Below are positions 54,496-64,000 of a stretch of DNA of 64,000 nucleotides, piece by piece. How positions within the stretch are numbered: the stretch's first letter is position 1; each line of letters begins with the position of its first letter. The position numbers were made by a program, and so were the translations under genes. Below the pieces are notes generated by a model. That model had not been told where the DNA came from. It was given only the letters and a program-made list of their open reading frames with translations, and searched no databases. The DNA comes from Topomyia yanbarensis (Eukaryota > Arthropoda > Insecta > Diptera > Culicidae): NCBI RefSeq assembly GCF_030247195.1, contig NC_080672.1:371202166-371266165 (forward strand), in the 5' to 3' direction.

Positions 54496-55415
54496 TTGCA
54501 TAAAATGCGCAAAATGAATAAAATGCGCAAAATGAATAAAATGCGCAAAATGCATAAAATGCGCAAAATGCATAAAATGCACAAAATGAATAAAATGCGC
54601 AAAATGCATAAAATGCGCAAAATGCATAAAATGCGCAAAATGTATAAAATGCGCAAAATGCATAAAATGCGCAAAATGCATAAAATGCGCAAAATGCATA
54701 AAACGCGCAAAATACATAAAATGCAGAAAATGGGCAAAATGTATAAAATGCGCAAAATGCATAAAATACGCAAAATGCATAAAATGTACAAAATGAATAA
54801 AATGCGCAAAATGCATAAAATGCGCAAAATGCATAAAATGCATAAAATGCGCAAAATGCATAAAATGCGCAAAATGTATAAAATGCGCAAAATGCATAAA
54901 ATGCGCAAAATGCGCAAAATGCATAAAATGCGCAAAATGCGCAAAATGCATAAAATGCGCAAAATGCATAAAATGCGCAAAATGCATAAAACGCGCAAAA
55001 TACAGAGAATGGGCAAAATGCATAAAATGCATAAAATGTATAAAATGCATAAAATGCGCAAAATACAGAAAATGCATAAAATGCATAAAATGCATAAAAT
55101 GCATAAAATGCATAAAATGCATAAAATGCATAAAATGCATAAAATGCATAAAATGCATAAAATGCATAAAATGCATAAAATGCATAAAATGCATGAAATG
55201 CAAAAAAGGCATTAAATGCAAAAAAGGCATAAAATGCAAAAAAGGCATAAAATGCAAAAAAGGCATAAAATGCAAAAAAGGCATAAAATGCAAAAAAGGC
55301 ATAAAATGCAAAAAAGGCATAAAATGCAAAAAAGCATAAAATGCAAAAAAGGCATAAAATGCAAAAAAAGGCATAAAATGCAAAAAAGGCATAAAATGCA
55401 TAAAATGAAAGAAAA
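54496..55415. repeat. 9/18-bp minisatellite with three domains
   Basis: 54496-55070: alternating 18-mer ATAAAATGCGCAAAATGC with AATAAAATG and single-base variants. 55072-55189: about 13 perfect copies of the 9-mer ATGCATAAA. 55200-55400: 18-mer AAAAAAGGCATAAAATGC, about eleven copies with occasional indels. Because the unit is a multiple of three, several frames on both strands stay open (for example MHKMRK repeats); these are not genes. There are no flanking coding signals. Confidence 0.95.
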
Positions 55416-55586
55416 GAATAATGAATAAAATAGATGAAATCAATAGAAGTAAAAAATGAACAAAATAAATAAAAAACGAATCGAATTGATGAAATTAATA
55501 AAAGAAGTAAAAATAAACAGATCGCATTTAATGAATAAAATGAAAAATTGCGCACTATTAAAAAATAATAAAATCAATAGAATAAA

Positions 55587-56346
55587 TTAGTTATGGAATT
55601 TCCGTTTCGATTTCATTGTCATCAGAATCCGACACTAAGTTAGTGACAGGACTATGCTGGCGCCGGATTGGTGCTAGCCTCAAATCACGGAAACACAGTA
55701 TGTGTTCCTGAGCAAACGTACCCCTAGTCAAGCGTGATGTCCCGCAAGAAAATGCAGAAATTGTGCGACATCACGTTTGACCAGGGATTTGCTTAGGATA
55801 AGAAAGTGTATCTCCATTGTTTGGAGATAGCGTCAATTTGGTGCTTAGTCTTGTCACTATAAAGGCACTAAAACAAAATGAGCTTTTAAACACCGATTAT
55901 TTTAAAGTGCGGTGCAGTAAAAATACGCGTATGTACTGTAAGTACAACTTTTGTACAGGATAAAATATATATTGTTTTTTTCATTGAAACTAAATTAGCT
56001 ATAGAAGGACGCCATTGTAAACACACACCGGACAACCTATGTTGGACACAAACACACTTAACAAAAAAACGAACCGTTTCAGAGAGTACAAAAAAACACA
56101 GACAAACAGACAACAGTAACAGAAATAGTTTCATTTTATAGACTCCTTCATAAAGGTGAAATAAAATCACCGAAACTGTCGGATTAAGAAGCAATACTTC
56201 GTTTTTGGCGTTTTATTTTGACTGATTCAGCCGATAACATCCTCAGAATAATTAACAACAGTCGTCAAACAACTTAAAGTAAACTTGTCACTAAGTTAAT
56301 GTCGGATTCTGATGAGACGAAGTCGAAGCGGATATTCCGTAGTTAA
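55587..56346. mobile_element. 760-bp element with about 64-bp terminal inverted repeats
   Basis: Left end TTAGTTATGGAATTTCCGTT and CATCAGAATCCGACACTAAG; right end is the mirror (CTTAGTGACAAG, CATTAACTTAGT, AATATCCGCTTCGACTTCG in complement). The bases at the junctions are TTA/TAA. Within it, 55708-55745 and 55763-55797 form a strong hairpin (CAAGCGTGATGTC / GACATCACGTTTG). No transposase. Confidence 0.75.
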
Positions 56347-58956
56347 TTTTCTTATAGATTTTTTGCTTTTCGTGCGCAAAGATGGTTTTAAACAATTTTC
56401 TCCTTAATGGAGAAAAAATAGTGTTTACCTAAATTGTTTTCCATTAAGGGGAAATATAGCATAGAACAATGAAATATGCATCACGTTGTTATTAAAAATA
56501 CTACTGATCATATTTACACACAAAAATTATTATGCTAAGTGTTCGGGGCTTATTGTATACGACGGCGACCTCGTAATGTGCGTTTAGGAACAGGTATTCT
56601 TGAAATGGGTCTTTGGATGTACAATAAAGCTATTACCTTCCATATCCAGGCTTGAACATGTTTGCAGCTGGGGATAAAGGCATGTAAATAGACGCAAACA
56701 AATGTCTTTCATAAAAGCACTACCGGCCACTGCGATATGGATTGAATTCACGTACACATTATTGGACCATAAACTCATTACTATTTTGTTTAGAAACTAG
56801 TTTGTGTAGGCAGCAGAAGTCCCACCTCTCCAAAGAAGGAACTTATTGAGTGATCGATGGGCTTCTGGGAAGAATCTTGTGCTCAATATCCAGTGTTAAA
56901 GAGCTGGCTGGGATGCTGATAAAATGCGACAAAAATGCATTTATTTTTCGGAACAACGCCTAAATTCGACCATGATAATAACGATATAGGTAAATTAGAG
57001 GAAAACAATTTTTTCTGAATTTGTTACAACAGTTCCACAAATACTTCCCAATTACAGCGTAATATTTAATTATTATCACAGTACATTGGTAAAGTTCTAA
57101 ATCCACCCGGCTAAACAACGCATTCCTAGCACTATGGCCACAAATTATAACCAACAACTCGCTGCTGCTCATTAGCTTCCAATTTAACGGTAAGCCCAGA
57201 ATAATTACGCTACTCACGGTATGCACTGAGCCGGAAAGCAAATTTATTTGCATACAAATAATATAATATAAAAAGGATTCCCGCACGAAACTCCAGCAAA
57301 TGTGCCTTCCCATATAATTAAGGAAATATAATTTAAATAATTTAATTAGTAACCCAAATGTATGCCGGCAGCATCAAACCTACAAAGGCTACGTTGCGAT
57401 CAACAACATATGTTTGCAGAGTGTGTGCTCCGCCCATCCCTCGTCCAGTCCCCCCCCCCCCCATCACGCGCAAAATCACTCCATCACCTGCTGCTATGTC
57501 CATCGATCAGTCTGAAAGGAGTCGCAAATGAAGAGTCAATTGTAGATTCCAGCCGACACGTGGCAGCAGTGGAATGCAGCAGGCAGCAAAACGACATGGC
57601 AAGGGGCTGGAAACTCAGTGCCAATAATGATGATGTTAATGAATAGCAACAGCCTCTCGACTGTGGCACATCACAAACACACCACGGTTAGTCTCTTCCT
57701 TCTCCACCAGTCCAATCGATGGACCGACGGATGAACGCGAGACGAGAGACGAGGGCTTCCGACGTGTTGTGCACTTTTGAGTTTCGAGTTACCAAAGCAG
57801 AAAATCCCACTTCCATTTTCCGACCTATCTAGCGGAGCGGATTCAGGTTCCATACAGGTTCGTAGCACAACGCAACGGAACGAAGCAGATGGAAGTCGAA
57901 GGGGAGAAAGGCGGAAGCCAATTTGGATGTGGCGCCAGAAATGTTACACCGGAACAATTCCGGTTAAATAACCTGCCTAATAAAACGAATGCTCGACAGA
58001 AGGGATTCAACCGGCATCGATGGCTGCATTGTACACACACACACTCACATTGGCAAAACGACCGAACCGAGAATCATCATGACTCTCGGTTCGGAAACAA
58101 TAGAAGCTTTAATTTAATTCATTAAACTGTGAATGGAGCAGAAAATATTTTTTTTTTCATTCTCGTACGTTTGTTGCATACTTTATCGGCCTCACCGGGA
58201 TACGCACATCACCACATTCTGGATGGTTCGGCCGGGGGAACAGCCTCAATGGTATCCGACCGACCGACCAACCGAATGCCGGACAATGATGAGCGTCGTT
58301 CGGGGAATTTCCACCAAAGGGTTTTATCAAATATATGGCTTGTCCTTCTGGACAATGCTAACAGATTGGAATGGTCCTATAATGAACTGCATTCGTTGAG
58401 GGTGTGGGGGGGAGGAAATATTTCGTTTATTGAACTACAGAATAGAAAGGGTTTAATATTGTTCATCCAAACTTTCACTTATGAAGATGATCTAGTTAAG
58501 TGAACTGCGTTACTCGATCAGGAAAAGGAGGGAGATTGTTTCCAGGATTTTTATGATGATGTGCTGTTTTCTTCGATATGGACTGTTCCGGGTTTTACGT
58601 TAAAGATACCCAGAGAAAAGTTTACATCAAAATAGAACACATCGGGGTAAGATTTTTTTTGTTTTATGAATTTACCTCATTTGTTTCGAGTCTAAAACTG
58701 GGCTAAGCATTTGAAGTTGGAGTAGTTAAGTTTATTAGTAGGATATCAAATCCAGCTAAATATAATTCGACAGTTGGACTATTTTCTCATTCCTTATTTC
58801 ATCTATGGTAATAGAATTTATTTGATTTATTTTTATGTCTGATTTAAAAGGTTTATATTCTTACACTCAGGTCTTTTAGGCGTTTGTTCTGCGCGGTTTT
58901 TTATGAGGTTTTTTTAAGCGGATTTTTCAATTAACGCGGTTTTTGCAAAAATATTT
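56347..58956. other. No recognisable gene; GC-richer 57360-58450
   Basis: A run of 14 C lies at about 57449-57462. 57360-58450 holds several overlapping frames on both strands (up to 124 codons, 58129-58503) but no domain, no repeated coding frame and no consistent splice pattern. It could be regulatory DNA or untranslated exon sequence. Confidence 0.35.
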
Positions 58957-59126
58957 TAAGTCCTTCTAAATGCAAAAGACTTAGACTTTTTTCCGAAAAA
59001 AAATATTAAGTCCTTTCAAATGCAAAGAACTTAGAAGAATTTTGGTAGTTTTTATTTTGCGCGGATTTCGCAATTAACACGGTTTTTGCAAAAAATATTC
59101 TAAGTCTTTGAATGCAAAAGACTTAG
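58957..59126. repeat. Three TAAGTC...GACTTA hairpin motifs
   Basis: TAAGTCCTTCTAAATGCAAA ending AGACTTAGA at 58957-58984, a variant at 59007-59035, and TAAGTCTTTGAATGCAAAAG ending ACTTAGA at 59101-59126. The arms TAAGTC/GACTTA can pair. They alternate with GCGGTTTTTGCAAAAA-type sequence. Confidence 0.65.
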
Positions 59127-60368
59127 AAGATTTTCGGAACGATGGAAGAGACGGGTCTGGAAGGCTCCTTATGGCCCGCACCCTAACAATATTGGCATTT
59201 TCGGAATGTTCTTGGAGAGTAGGTGCCAGAAATTGATCTTTGAAGTCATTTTGAAATCCAAGATGGCGACTTCCGATTTAGCGAAATTCGCTATAACCCA
59301 ATCAATATGACATTTTCGGAATTGTGGATTTTTTGTGAAAAATAGAAATTTTTATTTAAAATGAGTAAAAACCCCCTTTCATTGAAAAGTTAACTCGAAA
59401 ACTCAACATAGGAGTTAGGTATTTTTACATACAATGTGTATTAGACTGCCCAGAAAAATAATGAATTTTTGAAAACTCAAAATCCTGAGTCGATTCCTAG
59501 TCCCACCAGGAGTACTTGTAACAATTTTGAAGCCAATCAGACAAGTCTAGCTACCGGACCAACGTGCCTGAAGTTTGTATGGGATTTTTCGACAATTTAC
59601 ATGGAGAAAACCCACTAGCTCGCATTTTCGCCGCTAGGTGGCACTGTGTGCATCGTATTATGACTGTAAGTGAAAATAAGATATACAATATAATTATCTA
59701 CAATTTTGTCGAAGACTGCTAGTCAATCCGGCTTTGTTGAAAGAAGTTATTAAACTTTTAAAGAAGTTTTTTTATGAGTCAGTTTTGCATGGGGCCTAGC
59801 AGTACATGGTTGTGTATCAGTACTCGATTCCCACGAACTAAACATTTTTGTGAAATAATGGTTAGAATTAACTGAATAGTATGTTCAGAAGAATTGCAGT
59901 ATATGATACAAGTTATGTTTTGGTTTAAAAAAAATTAGTTCCACCTGTGACCTAATAGAGGGCGCTAACACTAACTTTTCACAGAGAAGAGATAGAATAT
60001 CGGATGTTAGCAGAATTACTAAAAAATGTCTCTTCTGCAACTTTGTAGAAGGCACCTAATCTTTATCTCTCTACGTTGAAAAGTTAGTGTTGGCGCCCTC
60101 TATGCGGTAACATATAGAACTAAAATCTTCTAACCAAAACATGACTCGTATTATTTACTATCATTCTTCTGAACATGCTATTGAGCTAAACCTAACCATT
60201 ATTTCACAAAAATGTTTAGTTCGTGGGAATCGAGTACTGATACACAACTATGCACTGCTAGGCCCCATGCAAAACTGACTCAGACATCATTTCGTTAAAA
60301 GTTTAATGACTTCTTTTAACAAAGCCGAATTGACTAGCAGTCTTCGACAAAGTTGTAGATAATTATAT

Positions 60369-60413
60369 TTTTTTTTTTTCAATTCGTTTATTTGATAAGG
60401 CAGGTTTGCGTTA
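60369..60413 (-). mobile_element. 45-bp 5'-truncated I-clade tail
   Basis: On the minus strand it reads TAACGCAAACCTGCCTTATC, AAATAAACG, AATTG and an A tail, matching the end of element 1. It is flanked by the 15-bp direct repeat TGTAGATAATTATAT (60354-60368 and 60414-60428). The opposite arm of the palindrome (59690-59706) shows the empty site. Confidence 0.88.
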
Positions 60414-60618
60414 TGTAGATAATTATATTGTATATCTTATTTTCACTTATAGTAATAATACGATGCACACAGTGCCACCTAGCGGCGAAAATGCGAGCTA
60501 GTGGGTTTTCTCCAGGTAAATTGTCGAAAAAGCCCATACAAACTTCAGGCACGTTGGTCCGGTAGCTAGACTTGTCTGATTTGCTTCAAATTTGGAGCAA
60601 GTACTCCTGGTTGGACTA

Positions 60619-61916
60619 AAGGGCGAACACGAAATTATTGCGACACCGAAAATGTCATGCCAATTTTCTTATAATGTTTAAAATCAAACCAAAATTTTAG
60701 GGTAGTTTTATACATATATTTACTTCAAAAATCAAAAGAAAAGTTAATCGATGGAGCCTTGAGTGTAAAATTGAACGCATTTTCGCTTGATGCCCTTCAT
60801 CAAAGTCTTTACAGTGTCATCCGGTACCAGTTTCTCAGTTTTTTTTCCATTTTCTTAACATGTCCTTCTCGTCTTTGACTGTCTTCTTGCTCTTCCGAAG
60901 TTCCCGCTTCATCATTGCCCAGTACTGCTCCACCGGGCGCAGCTCCGGACAGTTTGGCGGATTCATGTCCTTTGGAACAAAATGGACAGAATTGGCCTCA
61001 TACCACTCCAGGACACTTTTAGAATAGTGGTATGATGCCAAATCTGGCCAAAATAGCGGAGCTTCGTCGTGCTGCTGCAAGAACGGTAAAAGGCGCTTCT
61101 CGAGGCACTCAGACTTGTAGATCTCGCCATTTACTGTGCCCTTTGTCACGAAAGGCTCACTCCTCAGTCCGCAAGAGCAGATGGCCTGCCAAATGAGATA
61201 TTTGGAGGCGAACTTCGACATTTTCTTCTTCTTAAATTTGTCGTCCACATAGAATTTGCTCTTGTCGGTGAAAAACTCCAACCCCGGAATTTGCTTAAAA
61301 TCGGCTTTTATATACGTTTCGTCGTCCATCACACAGCAGCCATATTTTGTCAGCATCTTCTCGTAGAGCTTCCGTGCCCGAGTTTTAGCCGTCGATTGTT
61401 GCCGCTCATAGCGGTTTGAGAAGTTTTGTATCTTGTATGTATGTAGTCCAGCTCTCTTCTTTGCATTCTGGACGTAGCTCTGCGACATGCTGATCTTTTT
61501 AGCCAAATCACGGCTTGAGACGTTGGGATTTGCTTTTATTCGTCCGCTTCACCTATCCCTCCGTCTTTTTGTTCTCCGGTCCCGGTTTTCTTCCAGTTCC
61601 TTTGCCGTGGTTCAACGTCAACCGCTCCTGGAACCGCTTCAACACTCTGGAGACGGTTGAATGGTGAATGTTCAACATTTTTCCCAACAGCCGGTGCCAC
61701 AGGTCAGGAAATTCCAGGTGTTTGGAAAGAATTTGTTCTCTCGACTCGCGTTGGTTCACCTCCATTTTCGTTGAATCGAAAAACACGACTTCGAGTTTGA
61801 CAGCATGTAAACAATACACATCAATGAGAAAATGTGCAAAATTTGGTTGATTTTTACCCAATTGTAAAAAAGTTATGCCCTGTTGAATGTGTCGCAATAA
61901 TTTCGTGTTCGCCCTT
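60619..61916 (-). mobile_element. DD37E Tc1/mariner-superfamily transposon
   Basis: 1298 bp with perfect 28-bp terminal inverted repeats starting AAGGGCGAACACGAAATTAT (60619-60646 and 61889-61916) and TA on both sides (60617-60618, 61917-61918). The empty site ...GGACTAGGAATCGACT is predicted by the left palindrome arm (CGATTCCTAGTCCCACC). It carries a transposase on the minus strand with one lesion. A decayed relative is at 3015-3300. Confidence 0.92.
60835..61765 (-). pseudogene. DD37E transposase, frameshifted
   Basis: I place the start at ATG 61765 (MEVNQRESREQILSKHLE), because an open frame further upstream runs through the terminal repeat. The first frame has the helix-turn-helix region (HHSTVSRVLKRFQERLT) and GTGRKPGPENKKTEG, ending at a stop at 61553-61555. 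A frame change at about 61507-61550 separates it from the second frame, which starts NPNVSSRDLAKKISMSQSYV and contains the catalytic core: MDDETY, FWPDLASYHYS and RPVEQYW. Thirty-seven residues lie between the second Asp and the Glu, the DD37E signature known from mosquitoes. The C-terminal stop is at 60835. The single lesion prevents activity. Confidence 0.88.
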
Positions 61917-61985
61917 TAGGAATCGACTGAGAGGTGGGCCTATAGGGGTTATTTGTTTTCTTGACACTCTAATGTGTATGCAAAG

Positions 61986-62262
61986 TTTGAAAGAAATCAG
62001 TTAAGTAGTTTTGGAATGGCAGGTTACACCGTACAAAAAGTTTCATCACCGAGTCGTTTGTCGATATTTTTGCATAGAATAATTACAGCATGTTATTGAA
62101 ATGATAGACTTTAATGTACAAAAGTTTTGATCAATTCGCATCACGCAAAGTTCCAAAAAATCGCAAAAAATTAAGCGAATGTTTAAAGTATATTTACATT
62201 TTTAGGTTATTTTGAATATGTTGAATCGTTTAAATAAATATAATTAAACAGGAAAGAACAAA
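61986..62262. other. No recognisable feature
   Basis: AT-rich spacer between the palindrome and a MITE. Confidence 0.5.
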
Positions 62263-62512
62263 TGGTCGGTGTTAAGTCAGACCGGACCAAGTCGCAATAC
62301 ATCAAAAAATGAGTTAATGATAGCACTGGATAAAGAATTTCTTCATCTACATTCCACTTTTACCAGCTTTGAAATATGAAACAATCAACAAGAATTATGC
62401 TAAATAATATTTTCCAATTATAATGTAAAGGATGCTACGATTCAAACTTTAAACGCGTTTTTCTTGAAATCAATGCACTGTCACTTAGTCCGGTCTGACC
62501 TAACACCGACCA
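62263..62512. mobile_element. 250-bp MITE with TGGTCGGTGTTA ends
   Basis: TGGTCGGTGTTAAGTCAGAC and, in complement at the right, TGGTCGGTGTTAGGTCAGAC; both continue CGGAC.AAGT. About 32-bp TIRs with two mismatches. Interior non-coding. Confidence 0.85.
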
Positions 62513-62716
62513 AATATTCCTAGAACAAGATATTGATTAATCAGTTTTCTGACCAATTATGAACAGTTCATAATACAAAATGTATTTTCTGATTGGATAT
62601 ACAATAAAATGTCAACGAGATTCCTAAAGCAAGAAATTAGCATTACGTATCAAACTAAAAATGAATTTGTATATAATTGCACCATTGAAAAGGAACGAAA
62701 AAAAAGGAATATATAA

Positions 62717-62800
62717 GGTCATTCGCCTTTTCCGCCAATGTGCCAGGTGCGCTGCGTACAAGGCAATCGATTTACCAACTACGCTACGCCCACCCCCTAA
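62717..62800 (-). mobile_element. tRNA-related SINE head fragment
   Basis: The minus strand reads GGGGGTGGGCGTAGCGTAGT, TGGTAAATCGATTGCCTTGT, ACGCAGCGCACCTGG. TAGCGTAGTTGGTAAATCG is an A-box-like sequence and the line matches the head of a mosquito tRNA-derived SINE as I remember it. The B box is lost (CACATTGGCGG follows). Confidence 0.55.
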
Positions 62801-64000
62801 AAAACCAAATTAAAATAAATAGTTCAAATATCTTTAAACTTCTTTAAAACTTTGTTGATAACATTGGAATCATTTTTTGAGGCGAGAAATTCAGCAGATC
62901 AAACAAATTTCTAAGCTACAGTCCAGTTTCGATTATCCGTAGTGCTCAAAAAATTCTCACTCCTGATAATCAAATAAAAAAATATTTCATGAAAAAATTT
63001 GTTTTATGTACAAAAAATACGCCCTAAGATGTATGCGTACATGTAGGACTTTTTTTGTCAAACCATTTCACAGTATTTTTGACAATACCCTGCGATAAAT
63101 TATTCACACGAGAACAGCAAAATGTATAACAGTCAAGTATTTTAAAATATTGTAAGATGATCTAATACTTTCGTTTTGGTGAAATAGTTGCAGTTGTTAA
63201 TCCCTCTTGAAGTGTGTTATTTGCTACCTCTAGAAGGTATAAAAAACATAATACAGCCATTAGAAATGTTGAAGAGCTTGATTTGTGAAGATCTTTACTG
63301 AAGACCAAAAATCTTCTACTGGTACTACTCTCCAAGCTATAGGCCGGTGTATTTCAATGCCCCGAAAAATTCTCAACTTTATTCGTACCACGGACCCCTT
63401 CAAAATCACACCATGTTGTAGTGGACCCCCATGGTTTAACGTCGATTTGTATGCAATCGAAAAAAATGCTTGAAAGTCCAAAATACATCCGGAAAAAACA
63501 TATTTGGTTATAGTTGAAAGAAATATCTCTTGCTGAAATTGGACCCTATTAATTTCACAATTTCACAATTTTCATGTAGAAATATACAGAAAGAACAGCT
63601 CATGTTAAAAAGAAGGAAAATGTTCACAGAGCATTTAATAACTATGAATATTGTAAACTAAAGAATAATTAATTTATGTAGTAATTTATGACTAAAATCA
63701 GATTCGTTATTATTTAGTACGTATCTATAGATTTATCTATTATGGTTATTCAGATAAATAGAATAGCATTCGGCCTAATTACTCAATCAGCATTCGGATG
63801 TTTGGAATTTTGCTAAAAGGTTCATCATATTTGTTACACATGCAAAGATGGGAAATAATTGAACTCTTTTGATACGTTCGCCATAAAAGGGGCGGCAGAT
63901 TTAATTTCCTGCACCGACCGGCAAAAAAACTCGCCCCGCCACTGAGCTTGAGTACAATGAGTTCAGCTTTAGCCTTTGTATCGTTGGCTGAAAACCCATT
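62801..64000. other. No recognisable gene
   Basis: AT-rich sequence. A 73-codon minus-strand frame (63260-63481) and its plus-strand shadow have no recognisable domain. Confidence 0.4.

Larger units (their letters stand above)
59430..61985. mobile_element. Large palindromic (foldback) element with two later insertions
   Basis: Left arm 59430-60030; right arm from 60031, continuing after the inserted DD37E element to about 61985. Matching blocks include CCGGACCAACGTGCCTGAAG / CTTCAGGCACGTTGGTCCGG, GCCGCTAGGTGGCACTGTGT / its complement near 60470, CATGGGGCCTAGCAGT, and CCCACGAACTAAACATTTTT. Allowing for the insertions each arm is about 600 bp with roughly 10-20 percent divergence by eye. There is no coding region and no loop. 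Confidence 0.85.

Noticed and set aside
54433..55555. Open frames of 200-354 codons on both strands across the minisatellite
   Set aside because: They arise because the 9-bp unit is a multiple of three and lacks stops; the products are simple Met/His/Lys or Phe/His/Met/Ala repeats with no start context or conserved domain.
57362..58503. Several 60-124-codon frames in GC-richer DNA
   Set aside because: Frames overlap on both strands, none is recognised and no coherent splice signals link them.
1..64000. CRISPR arrays, bacterial operons or phage genes
   Set aside because: The sequence is animal (insect) DNA with splice sites and eukaryotic transposons; the only regular array is the minisatellite, which has no spacers.

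Overview
The window looks like euchromatic DNA of a culicine mosquito, most likely Aedes-like. It is AT-rich and intron-less over long stretches, and packed with transposable elements typical of mosquitoes: I-clade non-LTR retrotransposons, a DD37E Tc1-like element, tRNA-related SINEs, many MITEs, and the repeat whose tail reads AGCCTTTCTAT..GAGAAAGGC. The only host gene I can name with confidence is the bursicon alpha gene (burs) at the left end. Its presence supports an insect. The fact that only its first coding exon and last exon are present fits the trans-spliced burs reported in mosquitoes.

Layout. 0.4-1.4 kb: signal-peptide exon and terminal exon of burs, without the cystine-knot exon between them. 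1.7-3.3 kb: remnants of a MITE, a Jockey-like reverse transcriptase and a DD37E transposase. 3.4-10.7 kb: a 1-kb TA-flanked inverted-repeat element split by a complete, apparently intact I-clade retrotransposon (3648-9780, ORF1 + ORF2, perfect target duplication) and by a small MITE. 11.5-15.1 kb: two MITEs, a SINE and a decayed reverse-transcriptase polyprotein. 16-17.6 kb: unclassified repeat-like DNA. 17.6-23.6 kb: a second full-length I-clade element of a sister family, with hairpin-bearing tandem repeats in its 5' leader and frameshifts in both ORFs. 25-26 kb: a paired MITE inside a possible intron of an unrecognised gene. 27-32 kb: duplicated segments, an AHSA1 (Aha1) pseudogene, foldback and MITE sequences. 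32.5-38.4 kb: badly decayed I-clade copies, partly duplicated after decay, plus tRNA-like and SINE sequences. 38.4-42.3 kb: no recognisable gene. 42.4-43.4 kb: an uninterrupted copy of the 1-kb TA-flanked element. 46-47.8 kb: the mosquito repeat family. 52.3-53.9 kb: AT-rich long inverted repeats. 54-55.4 kb: a 9/18-bp minisatellite. 55.6-56.3 kb: a 760-bp TIR element. 59.4-62 kb: a 0.6-kb-arm palindrome carrying a 45-bp retrotransposon tail and a DD37E transposon. 62.3-62.8 kb: a MITE and a SINE fragment.

Most of the window is a nested record of transposition. Order of events can be read at several points: the I element is younger than the TA-flanked element it interrupts, and the DD37E element and the I-type tail are younger than the palindrome. 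The I-clade tails in the window share a 3' hairpin with a conserved loop and changing stems, which suggests a signal read by the element's own reverse transcriptase. All homology calls rest on motif recognition by eye; no searches were run.
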